Of a stretch of 64,000 bases of DNA, positions 8,415-16,373 are shown piece by piece (within the stretch, counting starts at the first letter, position 1; each line of letters opens with the position of its first letter). The DNA comes from DATBQN01 sp963799925. GTDB lineage: Bacteria > Acidobacteriota > Thermoanaerobaculia > Multivoradales > UBA5704. Below the pieces are notes generated by a model, which saw nothing but the letters and a program-made list of their open reading frames with translations, was not told the origin of the DNA and made no database searches. The position numbers and the translations under genes are program-made. The stretch covers positions 248,001 through 312,000 of the forward strand of contig CAWCYZ010000002.1 of NCBI GenBank assembly GCA_963799925.1, given 5' to 3'.

Positions 8415-9535
8415 CAGCCGCGGACCTGCCGCAGCAGGCGCTCGTCGTTGTCGAACAGCAGGCGGATGTTGCCGATGTCGTAGCGGTTCATCGCCACCCG
8501 GTCGACGCCCATGCCGAAGGCGAAGCCGCTGTAGCGGTCGGCGTCGATGCCGCAGGCCTCGAGGACGCGCGGATCGACCATGCCGCAGCCGAGGATCTCC
8601 ATCCAGCCGGAGCCCGAGCAGACCTCGCAGCCCTTGCCGCGGCAGAACGAGCAGGTGATGTCGACCTCGGCCGAGGGCTCGGTGAAGGGGAAGAAGGAGG
8701 GCCGGAGGCGCATCTCGGTGGCGGGCGAGAAGAGCCGCTTCAGGAACGCCTCGAGCGTGCCCTTGAGGTGGCCGAAGGTGATCCCCTCGGCGACCGCCAG
8801 CCCCTCGATCTGGTGGAACATCGGCGAGTGGCGCAGGTCGTTGTCGTGGCGATAGACGCGGCCCGGGCAGATCACCCGGATCGGCGGCTGCCGCGCCAGC
8901 ATGGTGCGGATCTGGACCGGCGACGTGTGGGTGCGCAGGAGCAGGCCGCTGCGCAGGAAGAACGTGTCCTGGGTGTCGCGCGCCGGGTGGTCCGGCGGGA
9001 AGTTCAAGGCCTCGAAGTTGTGGTAGTCGTCCTCGACCTCGGGGCCCTCGGCGACGCTGTAGCCGAGCTCGGCGAAGATCTCGGTCATCTCCTCGATGAC
9101 GAGGGAGACGGGGTGGATGCTGCCGAGGGCCGGCCGGCGGCCGGGGAGGGTGACGTCGACCCCGGCGGTCCGCCGGGCGGCGGCCTTCTCCGTCGCGGCG
9201 AGGTGAGCGTCGAGCGCCGCTAGGCGCTCCTCGACCGCCACCCGCAGCGCGTTGACGGCGGCGCCGTAGGCCTTGCGCTCGGCCGGGGGGGCCTCGCCGA
9301 CGCGGGAGAGGAGGCCGCGGACGATCCCCTGCTTCCTCCCCACCCAGGCGAGGCGGAGCGCCTCCCAGCCGGCGCGGGTCGCCACCTGGGAGGCCTCGCG
9401 CGCGAAGCGCTCGGCGAGCCCGGAGAGGCCGCCGGGCGCGACGTCGAATGAGCTGCTGCCTGCCGGAGCGGGCTCGACCGGAACGGTGCCGGCGCTCCCC
9501 GCGGGGGCGGCGTCGGACGGCGGATCGGAGGGCAC
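8414..9535 (-). CDS. pheS: Phenylalanine--tRNA ligase alpha subunit
   Basis: A 373-residue catalytic subunit of phenylalanyl-tRNA synthetase. After an Ala/Pro-rich leader and the coiled-coil arm come class II motifs: HPVSLVIEEMTEIF, the motif 2 region RTHTSPVQIRTM and CPGRVYRHDNDLRHSPMFHQIEGL, and motif 3 GFAFGMGVDRVAMNRY. A CxxC-type cluster (CSFCRGKGCEVC) lies before motif 3. The start GTG at 9535 overlaps the rplT stop as TAGTG; no better start exists before the arm. It sits in the order rpmI-rplT-pheS-pheT. Confidence 0.95.
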   Translation of the reverse strand: MPSDPPSDAAPAGSAGTVPVEPAPAGSSSFDVAPGGLSGLAERFAREASQVATRAGWEALRLAWVGRKQGIVRGLLSRVGEAPPAERKAYGAAVNALRVAVEERLAALDAHLAATEKAAARRTAGVDVTLPGRRPALGSIHPVSLVIEEMTEIFAELGYSVAEGPEVEDDYHNFEALNFPPDHPARDTQDTFFLRSGLLLRTHTSPVQIRTMLARQPPIRVICPGRVYRHDNDLRHSPMFHQIEGLAVAEGITFGHLKGTLEAFLKRLFSPATEMRLRPSFFPFTEPSAEVDITCSFCRGKGCEVCSGSGWMEILGCGMVDPRVLEACGIDADRYSGFAFGMGVDRVAMNRYDIGNIRLLFDNDERLLRQVRG

Positions 9536-9939
9536 TAGGCCTCCGCGGGCGTCGCCTGAGCCTGCGCCGCCGGGGGCGGCGCCTCGGCGAGGGCGCCCTT
9601 GGCGGCCTCGGCGAGCGTCGCGAACGCCGCGGGCTCGCGCACCGCGAGGTCGGCTAAGACCTTGCGGTCGATCTCCGAGCCGGCGGCCTTGAGGCCGGCC
9701 ATCAGCTTGCTGTAGGAGAGGCCGTTGAGGCGCGCCGCGGCGTTGATGCGCACGATCCACAGGGCGCGGAGCTGGCGCTTCTTCTGCCGCCGGTCGCGAT
9801 AGGCGTAGCCGAGCGCCTTGTCCACCGCCTGCTTGGCGATGCGGTGGGCCTTCGACTTCATGCCGTAGAAGCCCTTGGCTAGGCCCAGGATCTTCTTGCG
9901 GCGTTCCTTGCGCTTGTTTCCACGCTTGACGCGAGACAT
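9535..9939 (-). CDS. rplT: 50S ribosomal protein L20
   Basis: A 134-residue, very basic early-assembly 23S rRNA-binding protein. MSRVKRGNKRKERRKKILGLAKG and YGMKSKAHRIAKQAV are the family hallmarks, followed by the globular RQLRALWIVRINAAAR domain. An Ala/Pro-rich tail of about 17 residues (APPPAAQAQATPAEA) exceeds the usual ~118-residue length. The ATG is at 9939. L20 is the usual autoregulator of the rpmI-rplT unit in bacteria. The stop codon overlaps the pheS GTG start by one base, so pheST translation follows it. Confidence 0.97.
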   Translation of the reverse strand: MSRVKRGNKRKERRKKILGLAKGFYGMKSKAHRIAKQAVDKALGYAYRDRRQKKRQLRALWIVRINAAARLNGLSYSKLMAGLKAAGSEIDRKVLADLAVREPAAFATLAEAAKGALAEAPPPAAQAQATPAEA

Positions 9940-10130
9940 GTCGAGAACCTCGTTTCTGCCCACGCTCGAGCGGGTCGAGGGGGCGGTCAGTGACCCGCGC
10001 GGCAGCTCGCCGGCGCCGGAGGCGCCGGCCGATCGGGGCGCGATCCGCGCCGCTGCCGGGAGCCGCGGCCACGGTGGACAGGTCCATTCCCACCGCCGGC
10101 CGATGTGTTGGTTCGGTATGAGGCCGGGAC
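9940..10130 (-). other. rpmI-rplT intergenic spacer
   Basis: 191 bp without a supported gene. Part of it is rich in GCGCC-type short inverted repeats (for example GGCGCCGGAGGCGCC near 10010), but I see no clear terminator, promoter or small RNA. It is longer than the usual rpmI-rplT gap. Confidence 0.4.
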
Positions 10131-10325
10131 TTACCGGTGCAGCATCTCCTTGATGATGCCGGCGAACGCGGGCGAGGTCACCACCGCCTTGCGCAGGTTG
10201 CGCTTGCGCTTGGTGGTCTTGCTGGTCAGGATGTGGCTGTGCATCGACTGGTGGCGAACCACCTTGCCGCCCGCCGTGACCTTGAACCGCTTCGCGACAC
10301 CCTTGTGCGTCTTCTGCTTGGGCAC
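10131..10325 (-). CDS. rpmI: 50S ribosomal protein L35
   Basis: A 64-residue basic protein of the large subunit. PKQKTHKGVAKRFKVTAGGK and the SKTTKRKRNLRK segment are typical of L35, and the length is normal. The start is GTG at 10325, preceded by an AAAGGAGCGACCCA ribosome site. It lies between infC and rplT in the standard order and is separated from infC by two strong stem-loops, which suggests separate or attenuated expression. Confidence 0.96.
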   Translation of the reverse strand: MPKQKTHKGVAKRFKVTAGGKVVRHQSMHSHILTSKTTKRKRNLRKAVVTSPAFAGIIKEMLHR

Positions 10326-10345
10326 TGGGTCGCTCCTTTCTTCTG

Positions 10346-10416
10346 AGCGCTCGATCGCGAGCGCTGGCGAGCGCAAAATCCACCGGCGGCGCGGGCCACG
10401 CCCGCTCCCGGTGGAT
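10346..10416 (-). promoter_or_regulatory. infC-rpmI stem-loops: terminator-like hairpin and 20-bp palindrome
   Basis: Read on the minus strand, the first structure is a nine-base stem (10408-10416 with 10378-10386, ATCCACCGG type) around a GC-rich loop, followed directly by TTTT (10375-10378). This looks like an intrinsic terminator or attenuator after infC. The second is a perfect 20-base palindrome, AGCGCTCG-ATCG-CGAGCGCT (10346-10365), ending 20 bases before the rpmI GTG. This is where L20-binding autoregulatory leaders occur in other bacteria. A homologous role is inferred, not shown. Confidence 0.5.
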
Positions 10417-10455
10417 CGACGGCTCTCGTTCGACACCTAACTCGACTTGGACGTT

Positions 10456-11001
10456 CTACGCGCCCGCTTCGCCTTCCTTCTTGCGCTGGCGCGGCGGACC
10501 CAGGATGGCGTGCATCCGGTTCCCCGTCATTTCGGGCGACGATTCTACCACTCCCCGGTCGCCCACGTCCTGGGCCACCCTCGCGAGGAGCTTCCGGCCG
10601 AGGTCGGTGCGGGCCATCTCACGGCCGCGGAACTGCACCGTCGCCTTCACCTTGTCGCCCTCGTCGAGGAAGCGCAGCACGTTCTTCATCTTGAAGTCGT
10701 AGTCGTGCTCGTCGATGTTGGGCCGGAACTTGACCTCCTTGACCTGCACGGTGTGCTGCTTGCGCTTCGACTCGTGCAGCTTCTTCTTCTGCTGGTAGAG
10801 GAACTTGCCGAAGTCCATGATGCGGCAGACCGGAGGGGCCGCCGCCGGCGCCACCTCCACCAGGTCCAAGCCCTGCTCCTGGGCCCGCCGCAAGGCGTCC
10901 TCGATCGTCACGATCCCGGCCTGCGATCCGTCGCCCTCGATCAGGCGCACTTCGCGCACCCGGATGCGTGTGTTGACCCGCGTCGTCTTGTCTATACTCA
11001 G
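10456..11001 (-). CDS. infC: Translation initiation factor IF-3 (non-AUG start)
   Basis: IF-3 binds the 30S subunit and monitors start-codon pairing. The body is clear: RVNTRIRVREVRLIEGDGSQ, the linker with LYQQKKKLHESKRKQHTVQVKEVKFRP, and the C-terminal domain ending MTGNRMHAILGPP. No ATG, GTG or TTG precedes RVN in frame near the ribosome site. An AGGGGGTGAG site at 11008-11017 lies six bases before CTG at 11001, and ATA at 10995 is the alternative. I chose CTG, giving 181 residues. Non-AUG infC starts are a known autoregulatory device. It follows thrS by about 30 bases. Confidence 0.93.
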   Translation of the reverse strand: MSIDKTTRVNTRIRVREVRLIEGDGSQAGIVTIEDALRRAQEQGLDLVEVAPAAAPPVCRIMDFGKFLYQQKKKLHESKRKQHTVQVKEVKFRPNIDEHDYDFKMKNVLRFLDEGDKVKATVQFRGREMARTDLGRKLLARVAQDVGDRGVVESSPEMTGNRMHAILGPPRQRKKEGEAGA

Positions 11002-11007
11002 TTTGAG

Positions 11008-11017
11008 CTCACCCCCT
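11008..11017 (-). promoter_or_regulatory. infC ribosome binding site that decides a CTG/ATA start
   Basis: AGGGGGTGAG on the minus strand is a near-perfect anti-16S match. It is six bases from CTG (11001-10999) and twelve from ATA (10995-10993). Spacing favours CTG. Confidence 0.6.
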
Positions 11018-11032
11018 GAAGAGCGTGGTTGG

Positions 11033-13027
11033 TCATACGTCGTTGCTGCGCCGCGCCGCCAGATCGGCGACGCGCGCCACGAAACCGTCGATCGGCATGG
11101 CGCCCAGGTCCTCGCCCGCGCGCCGGCGCACCGCCACCGTCCGGTCCTCCTGCTCCCGCCCACCGACGACGAGCATGTAGGGGACCTTCTGCATCTGCGC
11201 CTCGCGGATCTTGTAGCCCAGCTTCTCGTTGCGGGCGTCGAGCTCGGCGCGCAGGCCGGCCTCGACGAGGGCGGTGCGCACCTCCTCGCCGTAGCCGGTG
11301 AACTTCTCGGAGACCGGCAGGACGATCGCCTGGACCGGCGCCAGCCAGACCGGGAAGGCGCCGGCGGTGTGCTCGACGAGGACCGCCATGAAGCGCTCGA
11401 CCGAGCCCAGCATGGCGCGGTGGACGAGGACCGGCCGGTGCTCGGCGCCGTCGGCGCCGACGTACTGCAGGTCGAAGCGCTGCGGCATCTGGTAGTCGAG
11501 CTGCACGGTGCCGAGCTGCCAACGGCGGCCGAGCGCGTCGGCGACGTGGAAGTCGATCTTCGGGCCGTAGAAGGCGCCGTCGCCGGGGTTCACCTTGTAG
11601 GGCAGGCCGCGGCGGCCGAGCGCCGCGGCGAGCGCCCCCTCGGCGCGGGCCCAGAGCTCGGCCGAGCCGATCGACTTCTCGGGCCGGGTCGACAGCTCGA
11701 TCGCCACGTCGTCGAAGCCGAGCGTGCGGTAGACCTCGAGGATCATCTCGGTGACGGCGAGCACCTCGCTCTCGATCTGCTCCTCCGTACAGAAGATATG
11801 TGCGTCGTCCTGGCAGAAGGAGCGCACGCGCAGCAGGCCCGAGGTGACGCCGCTCCTCTCGTAGCGGTGGAGGCGGCCGAAGTCGGCGTAGCGCAGCGGC
11901 AGGTCGCGGTACGAGCGCATGCGGGTGGCGAAGATCAGGCACGCCGCCGGGCAGTTCATCGGCTTGACCGCGAACTGCTTCTCGTCGACCTCGGTGAAGA
12001 ACATCGCCTCGCGGTAGTTGGCGTAGTGCCCGGAGGTCTTCCACAGCTCGACGTCCATGATCTGCGGCGTCAGCACCTCGCCATAGCCGTAGCGCCGGTA
12101 GAGCTCGCGGACGTAGTCCTCGAGGGCGTTGTAGACGAAGGCGCCCTTGGGGTGGAAGAACGGCGAGGCCGGCGCCAGCGGGCTGAAGCTGAAGAGGTCG
12201 AGCTCCGCCCCCAGCCGCCGGTGGTCGCGCGCGCGCGCCTGCTCCAGGCGCTCGAGGTAGCGGTCGAGCTCGGCCGGGGTGGAAAAGGCCGTGCCGTAGA
12301 TCCGCTGCAGCCGCTCGTTCGCCTCGTCGCCCTTGAAGTAGACGCCGGAGGACTCGAGGAGCTTGACGGCGCCGATCTGGTCGAGGCGCTGGACGTGCGG
12401 GCCGCGGCAGAGGTCGACGAAGCCGCCGGCCGCGGGGTCCGCGGCGGGCGACGCGGGACCGTGCCGGTAGAGGGTGATCGCCTCCCCCGCCGGGATGTCC
12501 TTCAGCCGCTCGATCTTCAAGTCGTTGCCCGCGGCGGCGAAGATCGCCTCGGCCTCCGCGCGGGAGACCTCCCGCCGCTCGAAGCCGCCGCCGGCGGCGA
12601 GGATCCGCCGCATCTCGGCCTCGATGGCCGCGAGGTCCTCCGGGGTGAAGGGGCGCGGGAAGCGGAAGTCGTACTGGAACTTCTCGCTGTGGTCCTGCCG
12701 CCCGGCGTCGACCTGGGCCTCGGGGAAGAGGCGCTTGACGGCGTCGGCCAGCACGTGCTCGGCGCTATGGCGGACGAAGTCGCCGGCCTCCGGGCTCTTG
12801 GTGGTGAAGATGCGGAACGCCCCGCCCTCGGCCAGCGGCTGGCGCAGGTCGACCCGCCGGCCGTCGAGCTCGGCGCCCACGGCGTCCTTGGCGAGGCGCG
12901 GCCCGATCGAGGCGGCGACGGCGAGCGGCGTGGTGCCGGGCGCGACCGCCCGCACCGAACCGTCGGGGAGGGTCAGGCTGATCGCTGCGGCGGTTCCGGG
13001 CGCGAGGCCCGCGGCACCGGACGTCAC
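11033..13027 (-). CDS. thrS: Threonine--tRNA ligase
   Basis: A 664-residue full-length ThrRS. It has an N-terminal TGS domain (SLTLPDGSVRAVAPGTT), the editing domain with RHSAEHVLAD and the CRGPH site, then the catalytic core. Core zinc ligands are the cysteine of MNCP, the histidine of CQDDAHIF and the histidine of LVHRAMLGSVERF. The anticodon-binding domain follows (LAPVQAIVLPVSEKF). The usual MNCPGH reads MNCPAA here; the metal-binding cysteine is kept. The start is ATG at 13027, just 12 bases from the tRNA-Val gene, so a longer N-terminus is unlikely. It is followed by infC. Confidence 0.96.
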   Translation of the reverse strand: MTSGAAGLAPGTAAAISLTLPDGSVRAVAPGTTPLAVAASIGPRLAKDAVGAELDGRRVDLRQPLAEGGAFRIFTTKSPEAGDFVRHSAEHVLADAVKRLFPEAQVDAGRQDHSEKFQYDFRFPRPFTPEDLAAIEAEMRRILAAGGGFERREVSRAEAEAIFAAAGNDLKIERLKDIPAGEAITLYRHGPASPAADPAAGGFVDLCRGPHVQRLDQIGAVKLLESSGVYFKGDEANERLQRIYGTAFSTPAELDRYLERLEQARARDHRRLGAELDLFSFSPLAPASPFFHPKGAFVYNALEDYVRELYRRYGYGEVLTPQIMDVELWKTSGHYANYREAMFFTEVDEKQFAVKPMNCPAACLIFATRMRSYRDLPLRYADFGRLHRYERSGVTSGLLRVRSFCQDDAHIFCTEEQIESEVLAVTEMILEVYRTLGFDDVAIELSTRPEKSIGSAELWARAEGALAAALGRRGLPYKVNPGDGAFYGPKIDFHVADALGRRWQLGTVQLDYQMPQRFDLQYVGADGAEHRPVLVHRAMLGSVERFMAVLVEHTAGAFPVWLAPVQAIVLPVSEKFTGYGEEVRTALVEAGLRAELDARNEKLGYKIREAQMQKVPYMLVVGGREQEDRTVAVRRRAGEDLGAMPIDGFVARVADLAARRSNDV

Positions 13028-13039
13028 GAGCGGGGGGAT

Positions 13040-13116
13040 TGGTAGGCGCTAGCGGGCTCGAACCGCTGACCTCTACCGTGTGAAGGTAGCGCTCTAACCA
13101 GCTGAGCTAAGCGCCT
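13040..13116 (-). tRNA. tRNA-Val (CAC)
   Basis: A 77-base cloverleaf with CCA encoded. The acceptor AGGCGCT pairs with AGCGCCT, the D arm is GCTCAGCTGGTTAGAGC, the anticodon stem CTACC/GGTAG surrounds loop TTCACAC with anticodon CAC, and the T arm carries GGTTCGAGCCC. It reads GTG codons. It lies between thrS and a second valine tRNA on the same strand. Confidence 0.95.
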
Positions 13117-13262
13117 GGGCATGAAGCGGAACGGCGGTCGATGCGATCGGGCGAGCGGACGGCGAGCGAGCGATGCGGCCACCGATAGATGGCCGGCGAG
13201 GGGGATATCCAATGCGCTCTCGATCGTCTTCGTCTCTTTCCGAGCTCGACTCGTCAATAGGT
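13117..13262 (-). other. Spacer between the two tRNA-Val genes
   Basis: 146 bp with no supported gene. The two tRNAs read in the same direction and could be processed from one transcript. Confidence 0.4.
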
Positions 13263-13339
13263 GGTAGGCCCTAGCGGACTTGAACCGCTGACCTCTACGA
13301 TGTCAACGTAGCGCTCTAACCAACTGAGCTAAGGGCCTA
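13263..13339 (-). tRNA. tRNA-Val (GAC)
   Basis: A 77-base cloverleaf with CCA encoded. The acceptor AGGCCCT pairs with AGGGCCT, and the anticodon stem CTACG/CGTAG surrounds loop TTGACAT with anticodon GAC, reading GTC and GTT. The D arm and variable region are nearly identical to the neighbouring CAC tRNA, so the pair looks like a duplication. The 21-bp array lies upstream on the same strand. Confidence 0.95.
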
Positions 13340-13440
13340 GAGCTCCCGACTCCTCTACGGTCGCCGAGGACCCCGAAGGCTAGCAAACGCCCGCGCCGGC
13401 TGTCAAACCGCGGGCTCGCGGGCTAAAGATCCGGCGCCGC

Positions 13441-13924
13441 CGTCCTCTGGTGGCCATTGTTCGTCCTGACGCCACAAAATCTCGTCCTGACTCAGCCATT
13501 TTAAGTCCTGACTTGACCATTCTCGGTCCTGATTCCGCCATGATCGGTCCTGGCATAGCTTCGCCCCGTCCTGGCATGACTTCGCCCGTCCTGGCCTGAC
13601 AAGGATTTGTCCTGGTTTCACCATGCCCGCGGGGGGGTATCGAGACTCCTCGTCCTGGCTCGGCCGTCCGCCCGCTCGCCGTGGCCATGCCCGGTCCTCT
13701 CACCCTCGGAATTAGTCCTCGATTTTCCGGTTATGGTCCTCGAAATGCGCGGCGCCGTCCTGAGCGGACAGCGCCGCGTCCTCGCATCGCGAGGTTTCTT
13801 TCTCGGCTGACGGCGCCGCCTTCCGGCGCGGCCTCGCCGGATCCCGGCGTGACGATGCCGCGTCCTGTCGTCGCCAGGCGCCGTCCTGGCGTGACCGCGC
13901 TCCGTCTTGCCTCTACCCCGCGGC
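13441..13924. repeat. 21-bp-phased degenerate array (GTCCT every 21 bp)
   Basis: A non-coding stretch in which the plus strand shows GTCCT, usually within C/G-GTCCT-G/C, at a fixed 21-bp period. Exact GTCCT starts are at 13442, 13463, 13484, 13505, 13526, 13547, 13568, 13588, 13609, 13652, 13694, 13715, 13736, 13757, 13778, 13862 and 13883. The positions 13799, 13820, 13841 and 13904 hold degraded versions; 13630 and 13673 are lost. One unit is 20 bp and one gap is compensated by +1, so the first and last units are still in phase (22 x 21 bp). A second weak element CCATT/CCATG lies 11-12 bases into several units. Every reading frame across it is interrupted or biased only by the repeat, so it is not a protein gene. 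Confidence 0.85.
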
Positions 13925-14046
13925 ACGGTGCCGGCCGCCCGGTGGACGGCCTCTTGCAGGGCGTGCCACAATGGACGGGCTCAAGCCCTCCGGGGCCCTC
14001 CGGGTCGCCCCGATCCTCTATATATCCCATCAGGAAGGAGACGACG
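13925..14046 (+). promoter_or_regulatory. Upstream region of the catabolic cluster
   Basis: 122 bp between the 21-bp array and the first crotonase gene. The sequence CTATATAT at 14018-14025 is a plausible -10 region, and AAGGAGACG (14035-14043) is the ribosome site. No convincing -35 box is visible, so the promoter may be activator-dependent. Confidence 0.35.
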
Positions 14047-14865
14047 ATGGCTCAGCCGAACGCTGCGGAAGGCGCCGCGGAGCGCACCCTGGTTCATTAC
14101 GAGGTGAGGGACGGGGTGGCCTACCTCACCCTGGACGATCCTCCGGCCAATACCTATACCCACGAGATGATGCGGCAGCTCGACGAGGCCATCCTCGAGG
14201 CCCGCTTCGACAAGAACGTCTATGTGCTGGTGCTGGTCGGCAAGGGGGAGAAGTTCTTCTGCGCCGGCGCCAACATCAACATGCTGAAGACCGCCGACCC
14301 CCACTTCAAGTACTACTTCTGCCTGCACGCCAACGAGACCCTGAACCGCCTGGAGCAGACCCCCAAGCTGGTGATCGCGGCGCTCGAGGGCCACACCGTC
14401 GGCGGCGGCCTCGAGATCGCCATGGCGGCGGACCTCCTGGTCGCCAAGAAGGACTCCGGCAAGGTCGGCCTCCCCGAGATCAACCTCGGCGTCCTCCCCG
14501 GCACCGGCGGCACGCAGCGGCTCGCCCGCCGCGTCGGCAAGAACCGGGCGATCGACCTCATGATCACCGGCCGGCTGATCTCCTTCGAGGAGGCGCGGGA
14601 GATGGGCATCGTCAACTCGATCCTCGAGGGCGACGACTTCCTGGGCCAGATCCACGAGTACGCCCGGCAGTTCTGCCCGCCGAACCGCGCCTCGAAGGCC
14701 GTCGGCCGCATCAAGCGCTCGGTGCAGTCGGGCGCCGAGGTGCCGTTCGAGAGCGGCCTCGCCATCGAGCGCGAGCTGCAGCAGCAGCTCTTCGAGAGCT
14801 CGGACGCCAAGGAAGGCCTGGACGCCTACGTCACCAAGCGGCAGCCGCAGTTCAAGGGGATCTGA
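14047..14865 (+). CDS. Enoyl-CoA hydratase/isomerase (crotonase) family protein
   Basis: A 272-residue crotonase-fold enzyme. The CoA/oxyanion-hole motifs are FFCAGANI and EGHTVGGGLEIA, and the catalytic-glutamate region is PEINLGVLPGTGGTQRLARR. A hydratase or related C=C chemistry on acyl-CoA is expected. The start ATG at 14047 follows AAGGAG. The in-frame open reading upstream runs through the 21-bp array and has no crotonase similarity. It is the first gene of a tight run: the aldehyde dehydrogenase GTG follows after one base. The substrate cannot be assigned. Confidence 0.9.
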   Translation: MAQPNAAEGAAERTLVHYEVRDGVAYLTLDDPPANTYTHEMMRQLDEAILEARFDKNVYVLVLVGKGEKFFCAGANINMLKTADPHFKYYFCLHANETLNRLEQTPKLVIAALEGHTVGGGLEIAMAADLLVAKKDSGKVGLPEINLGVLPGTGGTQRLARRVGKNRAIDLMITGRLISFEEAREMGIVNSILEGDDFLGQIHEYARQFCPPNRASKAVGRIKRSVQSGAEVPFESGLAIERELQQQLFESSDAKEGLDAYVTKRQPQFKGI

Positions 14866-14866
14866 C

Positions 14867-16366
14867 GTGGCGACCACCGAGAGCTCCCCGCGGGTCGCCG
14901 ACGTCGCGGCGGCGAAGCCCAACCTGCCGCCGCCGCAGCTCTGGATCGGCGGCGAATGGACCGCGGCCGAGGGCGGCCGCACCTTCGCGACCGAGAACCC
15001 GGCGACCGAGCAGACGATCTGCGATGTCGCCGCGGCCGGCGCCGCCGACGTCGACCGCGCCGTCGCCGCGGCGCACGCCGCGCTCGACGGCGACTGGGGG
15101 AAGAAGACCGCGGCCCGCGAGCGCGGCCGCATCCTGTGGAAGATCGCCGATCTCCTGGAGTCGCGGATCGACGAGTTCGCGCTCTTGGAGACCCTCGACA
15201 ACGGCAAGCCGATCTTCGAGTCGCGCTACGTCGACGTCCCCGCGGCGATCGACGCCCTGCGCTACTTCGCCGGCTGGGCCGACAAGGTGACCGGCGAGAC
15301 GCTGCCGGTCTCCGGGCCGTTCGTCCTCGCCTACACGCTGCGCGAGCCGGTCGGCGTGATCGCCGCCATCACGCCGTGGAACTTCCCCCTCATCCAGGCG
15401 CTGTGGAAGATCGCGCCGGCGCTCGCCTGCGGCAACGCGGTGATCCACAAGCCGGCCTCCTACACCCCGCTCACCGCGCTCAAGTTCGGCGAGCTGGCGA
15501 GCGAGGCGGGGCTGCCCAAGGGGGCGCTCAACGTGCTCCCCGGGCGCGGCAGCGAGGTCGGCAACGCCATCGTCCAGCACCCCGGCATCGCCAAGATCAC
15601 CTTCACCGGCTCGACCGAGGTGGGCAAGGACATCATGCGGGGCGCGGCGGACACCATCAAGCGGCTGACCTTGGAGCTCGGCGGCAAGTCGCCCAACATC
15701 GTCTTCGCCGACGCCGACCTCGACGCCGCGGTCAAGGGCGCCTACAACGGCATCTTCTACGGCAAGGGCGAGGTCTGCGCCGCGGGCTCGCGCCTCTTCG
15801 TCGAAGAGACGGTGCACGACGAAATGGTCGAGCGGCTGGTCGAGCGGACGAAGAAGCTCGCCCCGGGCGATCCGCTCGACCCGCGGACGCGGCTCGGCGC
15901 CCTGGTCTCCGGCAAGCAGCGCGAGACGGTCCTCTCCTACGTCGAGGCCGGCCGGCAGGAGGGCGCCCGCGTCGCCTCGGGCGGCGCGGCGGCCGCGATC
16001 GGCGGCAAGGGCTTCTTCATGCAGCCGACGATCCTCGACGGGGTCAGGAACGACATGAAGGTCGCCCGCGAGGAGATCTTCGGACCGGTCCTCGTGGTCA
16101 TCCCGTTCAAGGACGTCAAGGACGCCGTGGCGCAGGCGAACGCGTCGATCTACGGCCTCGCCGCCGGCGTCTGGACGCGCGACATCGGCAAGGCCCACCA
16201 GGTGGCGCGCGACGTCCAGGCCGGCACGGTATGGATCAACCAGTACAACTGGTACGACTCGGGGGCGCCGTTCGGCGGCTACAAGCAGAGCGGCTTCGGG
16301 CGCGAGCTGGGCAAGCAGGCGCTCGAGTATTACACCGAGTCGAAGACGGTCTTCGTCGGCAGGTGA
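14867..16366 (+). CDS. NAD(P)-dependent aldehyde dehydrogenase
   Basis: A 499-residue ALDH superfamily enzyme oxidising an aldehyde to an acid. Visible motifs are ITPWNFPLIQALWKIAPALACGN, the FTGSTEVGK cofactor loop, the catalytic glutamate in LELGGKSPN and the nucleophile in GEVCAAGSRL. The C-terminal pattern GAPFGGYKQSGFGRELG is typical of betaine- and retinal-type ALDHs. The start is GTG at 14867, two bases after the crotonase stop. It is probably the aldehyde-oxidising step of the cluster's pathway. Confidence 0.93.
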   Translation: MATTESSPRVADVAAAKPNLPPPQLWIGGEWTAAEGGRTFATENPATEQTICDVAAAGAADVDRAVAAAHAALDGDWGKKTAARERGRILWKIADLLESRIDEFALLETLDNGKPIFESRYVDVPAAIDALRYFAGWADKVTGETLPVSGPFVLAYTLREPVGVIAAITPWNFPLIQALWKIAPALACGNAVIHKPASYTPLTALKFGELASEAGLPKGALNVLPGRGSEVGNAIVQHPGIAKITFTGSTEVGKDIMRGAADTIKRLTLELGGKSPNIVFADADLDAAVKGAYNGIFYGKGEVCAAGSRLFVEETVHDEMVERLVERTKKLAPGDPLDPRTRLGALVSGKQRETVLSYVEAGRQEGARVASGGAAAAIGGKGFFMQPTILDGVRNDMKVAREEIFGPVLVVIPFKDVKDAVAQANASIYGLAAGVWTRDIGKAHQVARDVQAGTVWINQYNWYDSGAPFGGYKQSGFGRELGKQALEYYTESKTVFVGR

Positions 16367-16373
16367 CCGGCGC

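Noticed and set aside
13040..13339. tRNA-Val genes as an integration site for a genomic island
   Set aside because: No integrase and no duplicated tRNA 3' end were found; the flanking genes are housekeeping.
13441..13924. CRISPR array or plasmid-type iteron origin
   Set aside because: The conserved part is only 5-7 bases, there are no repeat-length spacers or cas genes, and no rep or dnaA gene is near. Iterons remain a remote alternative.
13380..14030. Open minus-strand frames of about 100 residues within the 21-bp array
   Set aside because: Each ends inside the array, no frame is open throughout, and the conserved GTCCT is equally compatible with all frames. A 21-bp period produces heptapeptide-like repeats automatically.
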